This document shows, piece by piece, positions 1 through 7,328 of a stretch of 32,829 bases of DNA. The notes below the pieces were generated by a model. It saw only the letters and a list, made by a program, of their open reading frames with translations, was not told the DNA's origin and made no database searches. How positions within the stretch are numbered: the first letter of the stretch is position 1; every line of letters starts with the position of its first letter. Location: NCBI GenBank assembly GCA_030524485.1, contig JAUNGR010000016.1, positions 1 to 32,829 on the forward strand, written 5' to 3'. This DNA is from a bacterium. Lineage in GTDB: Bacteria; Bacillota; Clostridia; Lachnospirales; Lachnospiraceae. Made by a program: the position numbers and the translations under genes.

Positions 1-54
1 TTACTACGACTGGGCAGTTACAAGCCCACTCCCTTTAGGTGGTGGGTAGTTGAC
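1..54 (+). mobile_element. Right end of an IS200/IS605-family element (probable omega-RNA 3' scaffold)
   Basis: The stretch contains a stem (CCCAC at 28-32 region with GTGGG near 43-47) around a CCCTTTAGG loop and ends in GGGTAGTTGAC. This layout resembles the 3' scaffold and right end of tnpB-carrying IS200/IS605 elements in clostridia, where the transposon end doubles as the omega-RNA scaffold. The tnpB gene would lie to the left, outside the window, so only the end is visible. It abuts the minus-strand AAA+ gene, and that gene's stop codon falls inside it. The family call is pattern memory, not a search result. The related hairpin at 7262-7299 supports it. Confidence 0.55.
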
Positions 55-1798
55 TCTGTTTTTCCTGCTTCAACGTATTTAAGACAAAGGCATCCAAGGT
101 CTGGTCATAATTCGTATTCTGTCCCTTCTTGGAAGCCCTCACAAAGTTATTTTTTCTCAATCCTCGATAATACTCAGCAATCGTCACTGCGTTGGTCTCA
201 CTGAACACCCGTATCTTCTTGAACTCCTCTAAGAGTACCTCCCCGATATGTTCTTTATCATAGTCCTTTTTATTGGGTCTCTCCTGCTCTTCTTCCTCTT
301 CCTCACACTCATGATAATTTAAATACAAACGCCGAAACGTATGAGAAACCAAGGCACTCACATCCGCTCCTGTCATAAAACGACAGCTTCCGGTCGCTAT
401 CTGCACCAGCATATCCACTGCCTGCTCGGTCTCCTTCGTCATCACATGCACTCGCTCCGGCTTTGAAAGATGTACCCGCAAAATCTCCCGCAATTCCTGC
501 TCATAAGGCATGAAGGTATAAAAACATTCATCAAAACGACCTTTTCGGAAAAATTCCGCTGGAAGATTTTGGATGCTGTTTGCCGTCGCAATCACATAGC
601 AGGAGCTGCTCTTCTCCTGCAGCCATGTCAAAAAGCCGCCCAACATACGCTGTAAATAGCCTGCCCCTTCCTCTCGTCCACCTTTTCCCGTTCCAGAAAA
701 GCCCTTCTCTATCTCATCCATCCAAAGAATGCAGGGAGCCATCTCCTCCGCCTGCCGCTGTGCTTCCCTCAAATTCCTCTCGCTGTCTCCCACATGGCTC
801 CCCATCATGCGTCCCATATCCAGACGAATTAAGGGCAGTTTCAGCTCCGCAGCCGCATACTGGGCAAACAGGGATTTTCCAGTTCCGGGCAAGCCCATAA
901 TCAGGATCCCCTTAGGCACATCATTTCCTTCCGCCACCGCCTCCTGCAAATTTGCCATGATGCGACCACTGTCCTTCAAATAATTGGACAGCACCTCCAT
1001 GTTAGCCATATCGGTTTTTTTGACGCTCTTCCACTCCAAAAGCCCCTGTTGCCCGAGAAGTTTTACTTTCTCCTCCCGAATCGTCTCCAGCACTCTACGC
1101 TTGTCTTCGTCAAAGGCCTCCTGCCCATACCGTCTTAGGGCTCTCTGAAACAAATAGGAAACCTCATGCCTCCAAAAGCCCTGCAGGTAAGACACCATCT
1201 CCCTCTCAAAGGCTCCGCTGATGCTGCTTTCTACCGGAAGGGCAAGCTTCTTCAGCACCTCTTGCACCTCCTCCAGAAGCTCCTCCGCTCCCGGTTTTCT
1301 CCCCCGAATAACATGCACATAGGGAAACAGATAGGGAGACAGCTTTTGGATGTCATCTAACATAATAAGAAGCAAGGGTGCTTGCTCCTTAGCAGGCTGC
1401 TGCGTCAACAACTGCAACAGGGCTATCTCTGCTTTTTCCTTGCTTCGACTGTCACAACACGAAAAACTCTCCAGCAGGAGCATACCGAGTCCCTTTTTCT
1501 CATCCATCTTCTCCAAACCCAGAGCCAAATAAGAATTAGCCGTCACATTTTCCAAATCCGCCGCTGCCATCAGACGCAACGTCTTACCGCAACGCTGGTA
1601 AAAACAGGGAGCAAAAGAGTTATCCTGCCTTTTTCCGTAATGCACCTCCACCACGGCTTTGTCAGAAAAATATCTCTCTGCCAAATAGGAGACGATCTCC
1701 CGCCAAACCAAAACCTGCTCCATCTCCAGCACAATTCCTCGTTTTCCACTGCTATATACCTGATAAATTTCCTCTGCAATCTCTTCCGTTACTCTCAT
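35..1798 (-). CDS. Ycf46/Vps4-type AAA+ ATPase, last gene of a GTPase/AAA+ operon
   Basis: 587 aa from the chosen ATG, which has GGGAGAG six bases upstream; an ATG five codons earlier lacks a ribosome binding site. Residues 1 to about 260 form an N-terminal region without familiar motifs. The AAA+ core follows: Walker A GLPGTGKS near residue 302, Walker B ILWMDEIEK near 357, sensor-1 ATAN near 404 and an arginine-finger-like RKGRFDE near 418. These match the Ycf46-type AAA+ class (COG0464), whose members remodel proteins or complexes; the substrate here is unknown. An acidic EEEEEEQE run sits near residue 505. The gene starts 28 bases after the tail-anchored paralog and shares its operon. The last residues (about SQLPTT) and the stop are encoded by the IS200/IS605 end, so the native C-terminus was probably replaced by the insertion. 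The fold is confident; the role is inferred from context. Confidence 0.88.
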   Translation of the reverse strand: MRVTEEIAEEIYQVYSSGKRGIVLEMEQVLVWREIVSYLAERYFSDKAVVEVHYGKRQDNSFAPCFYQRCGKTLRLMAAADLENVTANSYLALGLEKMDEKKGLGMLLLESFSCCDSRSKEKAEIALLQLLTQQPAKEQAPLLLIMLDDIQKLSPYLFPYVHVIRGRKPGAEELLEEVQEVLKKLALPVESSISGAFEREMVSYLQGFWRHEVSYLFQRALRRYGQEAFDEDKRRVLETIREEKVKLLGQQGLLEWKSVKKTDMANMEVLSNYLKDSGRIMANLQEAVAEGNDVPKGILIMGLPGTGKSLFAQYAAAELKLPLIRLDMGRMMGSHVGDSERNLREAQRQAEEMAPCILWMDEIEKGFSGTGKGGREEGAGYLQRMLGGFLTWLQEKSSSCYVIATANSIQNLPAEFFRKGRFDECFYTFMPYEQELREILRVHLSKPERVHVMTKETEQAVDMLVQIATGSCRFMTGADVSALVSHTFRRLYLNYHECEEEEEEQERPNKKDYDKEHIGEVLLEEFKKIRVFSETNAVTIAEYYRGLRKNNFVRASKKGQNTNYDQTLDAFVLNTLKQEKQSQLPTT

Positions 1799-1826
1799 CT
1801 TCCGCTCTCCCATTTTAGCCCGTCAA

Positions 1827-2768
1827 CTATCCTGACTGAATTTCATTAAAAAACGGCTCCCACACTTCCATAGAAAACAGGAGAAGCAAAATCAGCACTA
1901 TCCCTATAGCAAGACAAAGCAAGAGCTGCTTTTTTCTAAGCTCTGCCTGTCTCTGTAAGGCTTCCTGCCTTCTTCTCTCCTCCTCTAACTGCCGAAGGGC
2001 TTTTTCCCTCTCCTCTTTTTGCCGCTGTTCTTGCTCTTCCTCCCGCTTTTTTTGCTCCTGATACCGCTTGATCTGTGCTGTCACATCTTGACAGTTGCGT
2101 GAGGTCTGGCTTTTTGCCTCTTTCAGTCCTCTCACCGTCATTCTTGCTTGCGGGAATATCTTCAGGAGCCGCTCGGCATCCAAAAGACTGAAAACGCCAA
2201 GTAAGACTGGTTGAGAAAAGCTTTCCTGCCATAGCGTCTCCTCTGTCTTAGGGTTACTTGGAAACAGATTTGCCTCCTCCAAAGAAACCGCTTCCCCTTC
2301 CTTCTCCTGCTCCCAAAAATCCGAAAAAGCAAAGTCTCTCATCTGCTCGCTCAACAGCATAACCGCTTCCTGATTTCCCATCAGTCTATTTTTATTTCGC
2401 AAAAATTCCTTGAGAGGTTCAAACAGAGCCGTCTCCTTGGCATACCTGTGAATGTCCTCTCCGGTAAATCCATAAGCAAGCACACAAAACTGCGGGCGAA
2501 TGCCAGAATCGTACAAGGGGACTCCCAAAAGCTCTTCCTGCTCTCCCGCCAATGCCACCACATAGATATTCTCCTCCAAATATCCCGCAAACCAGCAATG
2601 TTGGTTTCGTGCCATTCCAAAACGCTGGTCCACCGCCAACATACGGTTGGATAAAAGCAGCATTTGGTCTCGGAAGGATTCAAACATAGGGTCACACACT
2701 CGCACAAAATAGTCTTCCTGTGCCGTTTTTGTTTTTATATTGGCATAACTCCAACACCCAACTGCCAT
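1827..2768 (-). CDS. Tail-anchored paralog B of the GTPase/AAA+ operon (unknown function)
   Basis: 313 aa from an ATG that overlaps the upstream stop as TGATG, implying translational coupling. Residues 1 to about 230 are clearly homologous to the preceding 431-aa protein. Shared landmarks are YAN, DYFVRxCD, HCWxAGYLxE, YVVxxAGEQEELLG, an xFTGxDI motif and LFxxLK. A strongly charged E/Q/K/R coiled coil follows (roughly 230-278), then a single transmembrane helix (about 281-298) and a 15-residue tail. This is the topology of a C-terminally anchored protein with a cytosolic N-terminal domain. I do not recognise the family. The conserved Cys and His in HCW could be structural, metal-binding or catalytic, and the sequence alone does not decide. 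It probably anchors a GTPase/AAA+ complex at the membrane, which is inference from topology and operon position. Confidence 0.85.
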   Translation of the reverse strand: MAVGCWSYANIKTKTAQEDYFVRVCDPMFESFRDQMLLLSNRMLAVDQRFGMARNQHCWFAGYLEENIYVVALAGEQEELLGVPLYDSGIRPQFCVLAYGFTGEDIHRYAKETALFEPLKEFLRNKNRLMGNQEAVMLLSEQMRDFAFSDFWEQEKEGEAVSLEEANLFPSNPKTEETLWQESFSQPVLLGVFSLLDAERLLKIFPQARMTVRGLKEAKSQTSRNCQDVTAQIKRYQEQKKREEEQEQRQKEEREKALRQLEEERRRQEALQRQAELRKKQLLLCLAIGIVLILLLLFSMEVWEPFFNEIQSG

Positions 2769-4063
2769 CACTGTTCTCCCTTTTTTCTCTGCTTGTTGAT
2801 TTCCGTAGCCATTCGATAATTAACCTCTATGAGAGGCCAAGGCCACCTGCTGCGATTGCAGCTCTGCTCCAAACACAGCAGCAACTGTTTTACGTCCTCC
2901 TTTGAGTCCAAGCATTTCGGATAATATACCCTGCTGTTTCCATTTGTCATCTGTAGTGCCTTTTGGATGACTCTACAGATTTTTTCTACCTGCCCACCAT
3001 TGTATTGTTCCAGATACATGCTCAAAAAGTCCTCATAATACTTCTCTGACTCAGCGTCCTGTCTTTCCCGCAAAACCTGAGAAATCCATATTTTCTGCGA
3101 ATTCTTTAGCTTTATGTAGCTCCGATTTCCAACTTCATGGGCATCTTTCCCACGCTTTTGCATTTTTTCTTCTTGTGCCTTCGGTGTGTGATTTTTGAAG
3201 TCTTCGTATCCTCTCGTAAAGAGATTCAAAAGCCCATTTTGAGGATTTTCCGGCTCCTCTTGTTTTCTTATGACCTTTTTTTTCTCTTTTCTGACCTTTT
3301 CTTTCTGGATATCCTTTTTCTTACTCCCCTCTTTATCGTCTTTTTTTACATTCTCTTCTTTCCGAGCTTCTTCTGGCTTTTTTTCTTTCTTGACTGTAAC
3401 CCCCTCATAGTACCTTGCTGCTCTCTCGGCTTTCACAGTAACACAAAGATTCGGCAGGCAATCAATCAGCTTCTTAGCTTCCTCCAGACTCAAAATCCCC
3501 AGTGCAGCTGGTCTCTCAAGACTATTCTTCCAATTTCTTTCCTCCCGCTCAGGCGTACTCTCTTGGATGTTGTAGTCTTCCTCCGACACAAAAGCGATTT
3601 GTTTTACTTCCCCCTTTTCTTGATAGACGTTCCAGACTGTCTCCTCCATCTTGAGAGGGGATAAAGTTGAATCCGTCTTTGCATAAAGCTGCAGCAGGTA
3701 GCTTTTGAGTTCCCCAAACAGTCCGCTCTCTCTTTTATAAATTCCAATATCCCTCCCTGTAAATGCATAGAGAAACGTGCAAAAGAGGTTTCGACTGCCT
3801 GTCTTTTTTAGTGCCGTACCCAAAAGTTCTTCCTGCTCCCCTGCCATTCCCACCACATATAGTTTCTCGTCGAGATATCCTGCCAGCCAACAGTGCTTCT
3901 GCTTGTTCTGCTCATTTCTCTCCCTCGCTGCAATCAGATGGTTGGAGATGTGAATCAACAAATTTTTGTAGGGAAGCAGCTCGGCATCGCAGAGACGAAC
4001 AAAATAGTCTTTTTGCAATGCCTCATTTTCTGTGTTTGCATAAATCCAACGATACACTGCCAT
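2768..4063 (-). CDS. Soluble paralog A of the GTPase/AAA+ operon (unknown function)
   Basis: 431 aa from an ATG preceded by AAGGAGAG at good spacing. A GTG eight codons earlier overlaps the GTPase stop and is a weaker choice. The N-terminal ~230 residues are paralogous to the downstream tail-anchored protein (DYFVRLCD, HCWLAGYL, AGEQEELLG, FTGRDI). A highly basic/acidic K/E-rich linker occupies about residues 225-275. A helical C-terminal domain (about 280-431) follows, with no transmembrane segment and no counterpart in the paralog. The end overlaps the paralog's start (TGATG). The shared N-domain with different C-termini suggests two subunits of one assembly, one soluble and one at the membrane. 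No known family is recognised and no catalytic motif is certain. Confidence 0.85.
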   Translation of the reverse strand: MAVYRWIYANTENEALQKDYFVRLCDAELLPYKNLLIHISNHLIAARERNEQNKQKHCWLAGYLDEKLYVVGMAGEQEELLGTALKKTGSRNLFCTFLYAFTGRDIGIYKRESGLFGELKSYLLQLYAKTDSTLSPLKMEETVWNVYQEKGEVKQIAFVSEEDYNIQESTPEREERNWKNSLERPAALGILSLEEAKKLIDCLPNLCVTVKAERAARYYEGVTVKKEKKPEEARKEENVKKDDKEGSKKKDIQKEKVRKEKKKVIRKQEEPENPQNGLLNLFTRGYEDFKNHTPKAQEEKMQKRGKDAHEVGNRSYIKLKNSQKIWISQVLRERQDAESEKYYEDFLSMYLEQYNGGQVEKICRVIQKALQMTNGNSRVYYPKCLDSKEDVKQLLLCLEQSCNRSRWPWPLIEVNYRMATEINKQRKKGEQ

Positions 4064-4086
4064 AGGCTTCTCTCCTTCTCCATCCA

Positions 4087-5271
4087 CTAGGAAAGCTTAA
4101 AAAATCTCTTCAATTCTCTCTCTTTTCCCTTGCTGTCGAGGTAAAAAACGGCATTTTCTCCCTTTTTTTCAATGTAGGAAAGAATCTCCTGTGCGTAATT
4201 TTGCATCCTATTCTGTTGCGGCAATTCCGCCTTGTCATGATTCAGCTGTGTTATTTCCTTTTCTCGCCTCTGTATATTAGCATTCAAAAGCTCCAACTCT
4301 TTTTGCCGTTTCTCCTGCCCTCCCAATAAGCTAAGCCCTTTTCCAAGAAAAGAATTCGGGACCTTCTGCAGTGCCAGCATCTGGCTCCTATCCGTTGCAT
4401 TCTGAGCGTTTAACTCATTCATCTTAGCATTCAAAGCTGCTGTCTTTTTGTTCAACCATGTTTTGCCTTCCCTAGAGAGATGGTAGCCCACCGCTAACAT
4501 CAAAGGAATCTCAAACCCCTTCGGCTCAAAACCACTCAAGACCTTATTCTCTTTGCTCAACACCAGATTTTTTCCCAATGTGGAATGACAGCCCAACACC
4601 TGCCAAGAATATTCGTCCTGAAACGTAACCAACTGATAATCTCGAATTAACCTCTTTAAGGCAGCCATCTTTCTGCTATCATCAAAGTCTCCCTTAATAC
4701 AGTCCGATTTTGTGACATAGAGAAGAATCGGCGGCATCTCCTTGCGTAGGTTCCTTGCGATTCTCTTGATGCTACGAATGTTGGCAATACACTGCGTCAC
4801 ATTGATTTCGGCATCGGTCTGTAAATTCACCTCATCCCAGACATAATCGGGGTCTGTCAGGCACATATAGTCGTTTAACACATTTCCCGGAACCACATAG
4901 ACCAAAAGCTCCGTATTGGCAATCCAAGTCTCAAAGTCCTGCCTGTCCTCCACAGTGGCATCGCCTTCCAGCATAGCTCCTCGATAATCCAGCCACTTTG
5001 CCTGACACAGTATCTCGTTATCCTTCTCAACGGCAAACTCATAGGCACGATTATTGGTACTTCCATTTGGCATCTCCTCGCCCTTTTTCATGTTGCTATA
5101 AAGCTGAAGCAGGTACTTGGCATCGCCTCCCGCATAGGCTCCCCCATTTGTAAGCATAAAACCATCTGTATTCAAAGAGCTTGCAAACATATAATAACAG
5201 CAGCTTAAAGCCACCGTTTTTCCAGTACTTTCTCCGCCTATTGTCATCATACTAACCAAACTATTTTCCAT
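4087..5271 (-). CDS. TRAFAC-like P-loop GTPase, core of the six-gene operon
   Basis: 394 aa, with AAGGGGAG just upstream of the ATG. The P-loop GGESTGKT lies at residues 12-19. A G3-like DYRG, following a hydrophobic strand, lies at 95-98, and a G4-like TKSD at 187-190 follows the strand ILLYV. These motifs place it with small-GTPase-like TRAFAC NTPases. It is reminiscent of the GTPases that comparative genomics has put at the centre of bacterial conflict systems (DO-GTPase type), but I cannot assign it to a defined family. A coiled coil (about 280-350) follows the G domain, and the protein ends in a basic segment. There is no transmembrane helix. It sits between a putative HTH/coiled-coil protein and the two paralogs, so it probably acts as the nucleotide-dependent switch of the operon. 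GTP rather than ATP specificity rests on the G4-like TKSD. Confidence 0.85.
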   Translation of the reverse strand: MENSLVSMMTIGGESTGKTVALSCCYYMFASSLNTDGFMLTNGGAYAGGDAKYLLQLYSNMKKGEEMPNGSTNNRAYEFAVEKDNEILCQAKWLDYRGAMLEGDATVEDRQDFETWIANTELLVYVVPGNVLNDYMCLTDPDYVWDEVNLQTDAEINVTQCIANIRSIKRIARNLRKEMPPILLYVTKSDCIKGDFDDSRKMAALKRLIRDYQLVTFQDEYSWQVLGCHSTLGKNLVLSKENKVLSGFEPKGFEIPLMLAVGYHLSREGKTWLNKKTAALNAKMNELNAQNATDRSQMLALQKVPNSFLGKGLSLLGGQEKRQKELELLNANIQRREKEITQLNHDKAELPQQNRMQNYAQEILSYIEKKGENAVFYLDSKGKERELKRFFKLS

Positions 5272-5395
5272 TCTGACTCCCCTTTTCCATCGTTGGTCTC
5301 TTTGTCTCGTCGCTTTCTGCTTCCTCTGCGTTTCCTTTTCTGTGTTTCTCCTATGCCTTGCTTCTTCTATGCTATCTGTTTCTTTCTGTTATCTG
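5272..5395. other. 124-bp purine-rich gap inside the operon
   Basis: On the transcribed (minus) strand this gap is markedly A/G-rich and pyrimidine-poor. It is the only real gap in an operon whose other genes overlap or nearly touch. I see no convincing open frame, hairpin or promoter. It may simply be leader sequence for the GTPase gene, or the decayed remains of a longer upstream gene. Confidence 0.4.
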
Positions 5396-5920
5396 CTACA
5401 GTTCCAATCTCTTGCGAATGTCTGCTATCGCTGTGTCGCAGTTGGATAAAAACTGCTCCAACTGTACATACTCCCTCAATTTTGCCTCCTTCAGAGCTTG
5501 AATCCTTGCGATTTCTCTTCTGAGATACTCCTGTATTTCTGGGCTTTTTTTCTTCTCTAAGGGGGTGGAGGCCATACGAAATCTCCACTCCATCAAGACC
5601 CGATTCTCCTCCTCCAAATACTGTGCTGACCTCTCCTCCTTTGGCTCATCCATACGCCTTATTTTAGAGCTTGCTTCCTTTCCCCAATATTTTTCTTTAA
5701 ATTCCTCTATCTGTCTAGGAGAAATCTTATCAAAACAGCGCAGAACTTCTTTCTCGGATATCTGATAACCTTCCTTGTTGGAATTTAGCTCTGCCTTCAT
5801 CTGGATTTGCGGGTCTTCCACCAACTGTTTAATCTTTCTACTCAGATACTGCTTGTTGCCTCCTGTCATCTGTGCAAGCATACTGACATTAAACATAAAT
5901 GCACGTTCAGCCATGACCAT
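5396..5920 (-). CDS. Putative HTH plus coiled-coil protein, second gene of the operon
   Basis: 174 aa. The start overlaps the end of the upstream 358-aa gene by 14 bases, which supports translational coupling. An ATG two codons in is an equally possible start. Residues about 10-65 (LAQMTGGNKQYLSRKIKQL and the following GYQISEKEVLRCF) look like a helix-turn-helix or excisionase/MerR-like fold, which would bind DNA or a partner. Residues 85-174 are highly charged and predicted coiled coil. No enzyme motif is visible. It could be an adaptor of the GTPase complex or a small regulator of the operon. The HTH reading is tentative. Confidence 0.75.
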   Translation of the reverse strand: MVMAERAFMFNVSMLAQMTGGNKQYLSRKIKQLVEDPQIQMKAELNSNKEGYQISEKEVLRCFDKISPRQIEEFKEKYWGKEASSKIRRMDEPKEERSAQYLEEENRVLMEWRFRMASTPLEKKKSPEIQEYLRREIARIQALKEAKLREYVQLEQFLSNCDTAIADIRKRLEL

Positions 5921-6983
5921 TCCCCGTTTCTTCCTGTATTTCCCCCAGTTCTTCTGCCTCTTCTTCCCCTTCTATCTCTCTTCCTTTCGCTTTCTCCTTT
6001 CCTTGGCTCTGCTCCCAGTTCCAAACCTTTGTTGGAACCTCCTCTGGTGGCAACATCTGCCGCAATCTCTCGCAGAGACTGGAAAGTAGGGAAATACTGA
6101 GCTTCACCGTCCAGTGCAACACCTCCACCACCAACTTCCAAACCACCTGAACTGCAAAGCCCAAGATTCCCGAATCTGCTGGCACCCGTATATGGTTTTG
6201 AGCGGAAATCGTTCCGATGTAGCTCTGTGCCATCTTCATTATGTGAGCTGCATTCTCCCCTTCGTTGATATAGGCCTGTGCCCTCGTGTAAACTGGAATC
6301 GCACAACTAAGAAATTGCTGTTGCCCCGCAAGCGAATTGGTTTCGTCCTCCTCCAACACTTCCATCGTAATGTAGTTGACCAAAAAACAAAGGTCACTCT
6401 GTGCCTCTCCCTGCAGAGTGCCTACTTCCTGCTGACTCTGCCCCAAGGCTAGCTGAGCAAGGAGTCTCTGCGTCTCCTCCTCGTAATGCATCCCAACATA
6501 GCCCATCAAAAATGTCGTCTCTGCAAACAGAGCATCCACCTCGCTCTTAGCAACCTCACCGTCCGCCTTCTCCCACGCCGCATCATACTCTCCCTTGACC
6601 TTCTCCTTGCAGCTGCTCACCGTCTCCTTCGGCAAAACCAGCAGCATTCTGTCATAAATCATCTTTTTGACGTTGGCCAGATAGCGGTAGGCATCCTCAT
6701 TGTCTAAGTCCAGCTCCTCAATCACGTTGTTGAGCATTTGAGCGGCCTGCCACTCCGTAAGCTCTGGCGAATATGGCAGGTTCAAGACAAACCGCTCAAA
6801 ACCTGCCATATTTTCCTCCCACGCACAAAGTCTTTCCTCTATTTCTCTCTCTGCCTCTTCCTTGCTGCGGGACTTCGCAACCTGCTTTTCTATATATTTC
6901 TCTATGATAAAATCCTTGACTGCGTACGAAGCGTCCTCTTCTTTGTGCTTCATCCATTCTTGAAGCAAAGGTGCTATCTCCAT
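5907..6983 (-). CDS. Unknown 358-aa protein, first gene of the GTPase/AAA+ operon
   Basis: A strong ribosome binding site (AAGGAGG at 6994-7000) and a sigma-A promoter precede the ATG, so the start is secure. The protein is mostly helical and acidic. Residues 1-60 are charged and possibly coiled coil. A hydrophobic or amphipathic segment (about 272-303, beginning GILGFAVQVVW) could insert in or lie on the membrane. A charged, E-rich tail with low complexity follows (about 325-358). No family or catalytic motif is recognised. As the promoter-proximal gene it is probably made in the largest amount. Together with the tail-anchored paralog it suggests a membrane-proximal assembly. Confidence 0.8.
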   Translation of the reverse strand: MEIAPLLQEWMKHKEEDASYAVKDFIIEKYIEKQVAKSRSKEEAEREIEERLCAWEENMAGFERFVLNLPYSPELTEWQAAQMLNNVIEELDLDNEDAYRYLANVKKMIYDRMLLVLPKETVSSCKEKVKGEYDAAWEKADGEVAKSEVDALFAETTFLMGYVGMHYEEETQRLLAQLALGQSQQEVGTLQGEAQSDLCFLVNYITMEVLEEDETNSLAGQQQFLSCAIPVYTRAQAYINEGENAAHIMKMAQSYIGTISAQNHIRVPADSGILGFAVQVVWKLVVEVLHWTVKLSISLLSSLCERLRQMLPPEEVPTKVWNWEQSQGKEKAKGREIEGEEEAEELGEIQEETGNGHG

Positions 6984-7024
6984 ATCGCTCTTTCCTCCTT
7001 GTTTCGCCTCAACTGTATTGTCTC

Positions 7025-7053
7025 AGTTTAGCATTTCATAGAAGGAAAGTCAA
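7025..7053 (-). promoter_or_regulatory. Sigma-A promoter of the GTPase/AAA+ operon
   Basis: Read on the minus strand, TTGACT (7048-7053) and TAAACT (7025-7030) are separated by exactly 17 bases. The predicted start of transcription is about 20 bases upstream of the AAGGAGG ribosome binding site. No clear operator was found next to it. Confidence 0.6.
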
Positions 7054-7261
7054 TATAAACATCTATACATCCCTTTTTATACATATTTTAAATATACTTT
7101 TTCTTGAACTTACTTCCCGTCTTATCCCATATCTTTTCATTTCGACTTATCATGCATAGATACAGTCCCAGCAAACATCCAAATTGCAAGGAGACCCTTG
7201 GACTTGCAAAGATAAGAGGAAAGCTCACACGCCCAGACCAGATTCCCAGATTGGAGGCTAT

Positions 7262-7299
7262 GTGAACTACCCATCGCCTAAAGGCAATGGGTAGTTCAC
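7262..7299. repeat. Near-perfect 18-bp inverted repeat related to an IS200/IS605 end
   Basis: The arms GTGAACTACCCATCGCCT and AGGCAATGGGTAGTTCAC are complementary except at one position and are separated by two bases. The outer part (GGGTAGTTCAC) matches the end of the element at 1-54 (GGGTAGTTGAC), and the CCTAAAGG centre resembles its CCTTTAGG. It is therefore probably a solo transposon end or a small palindromic derivative. It sits just upstream of the ribosome binding site of the gene at 7329, so it may also fold in that gene's leader. Confidence 0.6.
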
Positions 7300-7328
7300 T
7301 CAAAAACCTTTCAAAAAGGAGAAAAATA

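Larger units (their letters stand above)
6984..7328. other. 345-bp divergent intergenic region
   Basis: No credible gene is seen. The region holds the ribosome binding site and promoter of the minus-strand operon (6994-7053), an AT-rich stretch (about 7055-7140) and a hairpin related to an IS200/IS605 end (7262-7299). The ribosome binding site of the plus-strand membrane-protein gene (AAAAAGGAG at 7314-7322) is also here. A 71-codon minus-strand frame across 7088-7303 includes the hairpin and looks spurious. Part of 7140-7260 could be decayed transposon sequence, but nothing recognisable remains. Confidence 0.6.

Noticed and set aside
3137..3664. 175-codon plus-strand frame with many hydrophobic residues
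   Set aside because: It is antisense to the K/E-rich linker and neighbouring part of the 431-aa protein. Lys/Glu codons read backwards as Phe/Leu/Ser, which explains the apparent membrane protein.
7088..7303. 71-codon minus-strand frame in the divergent intergenic region
   Set aside because: It begins inside the palindromic repeat, lacks a ribosome binding site and shows no transposase motif.
7287..7328. Upstream start of the CmpB-like gene
   Set aside because: This start lies within the hairpin repeat. The ATG at 7329 has an AAAAAGGAG site and begins the conserved part.
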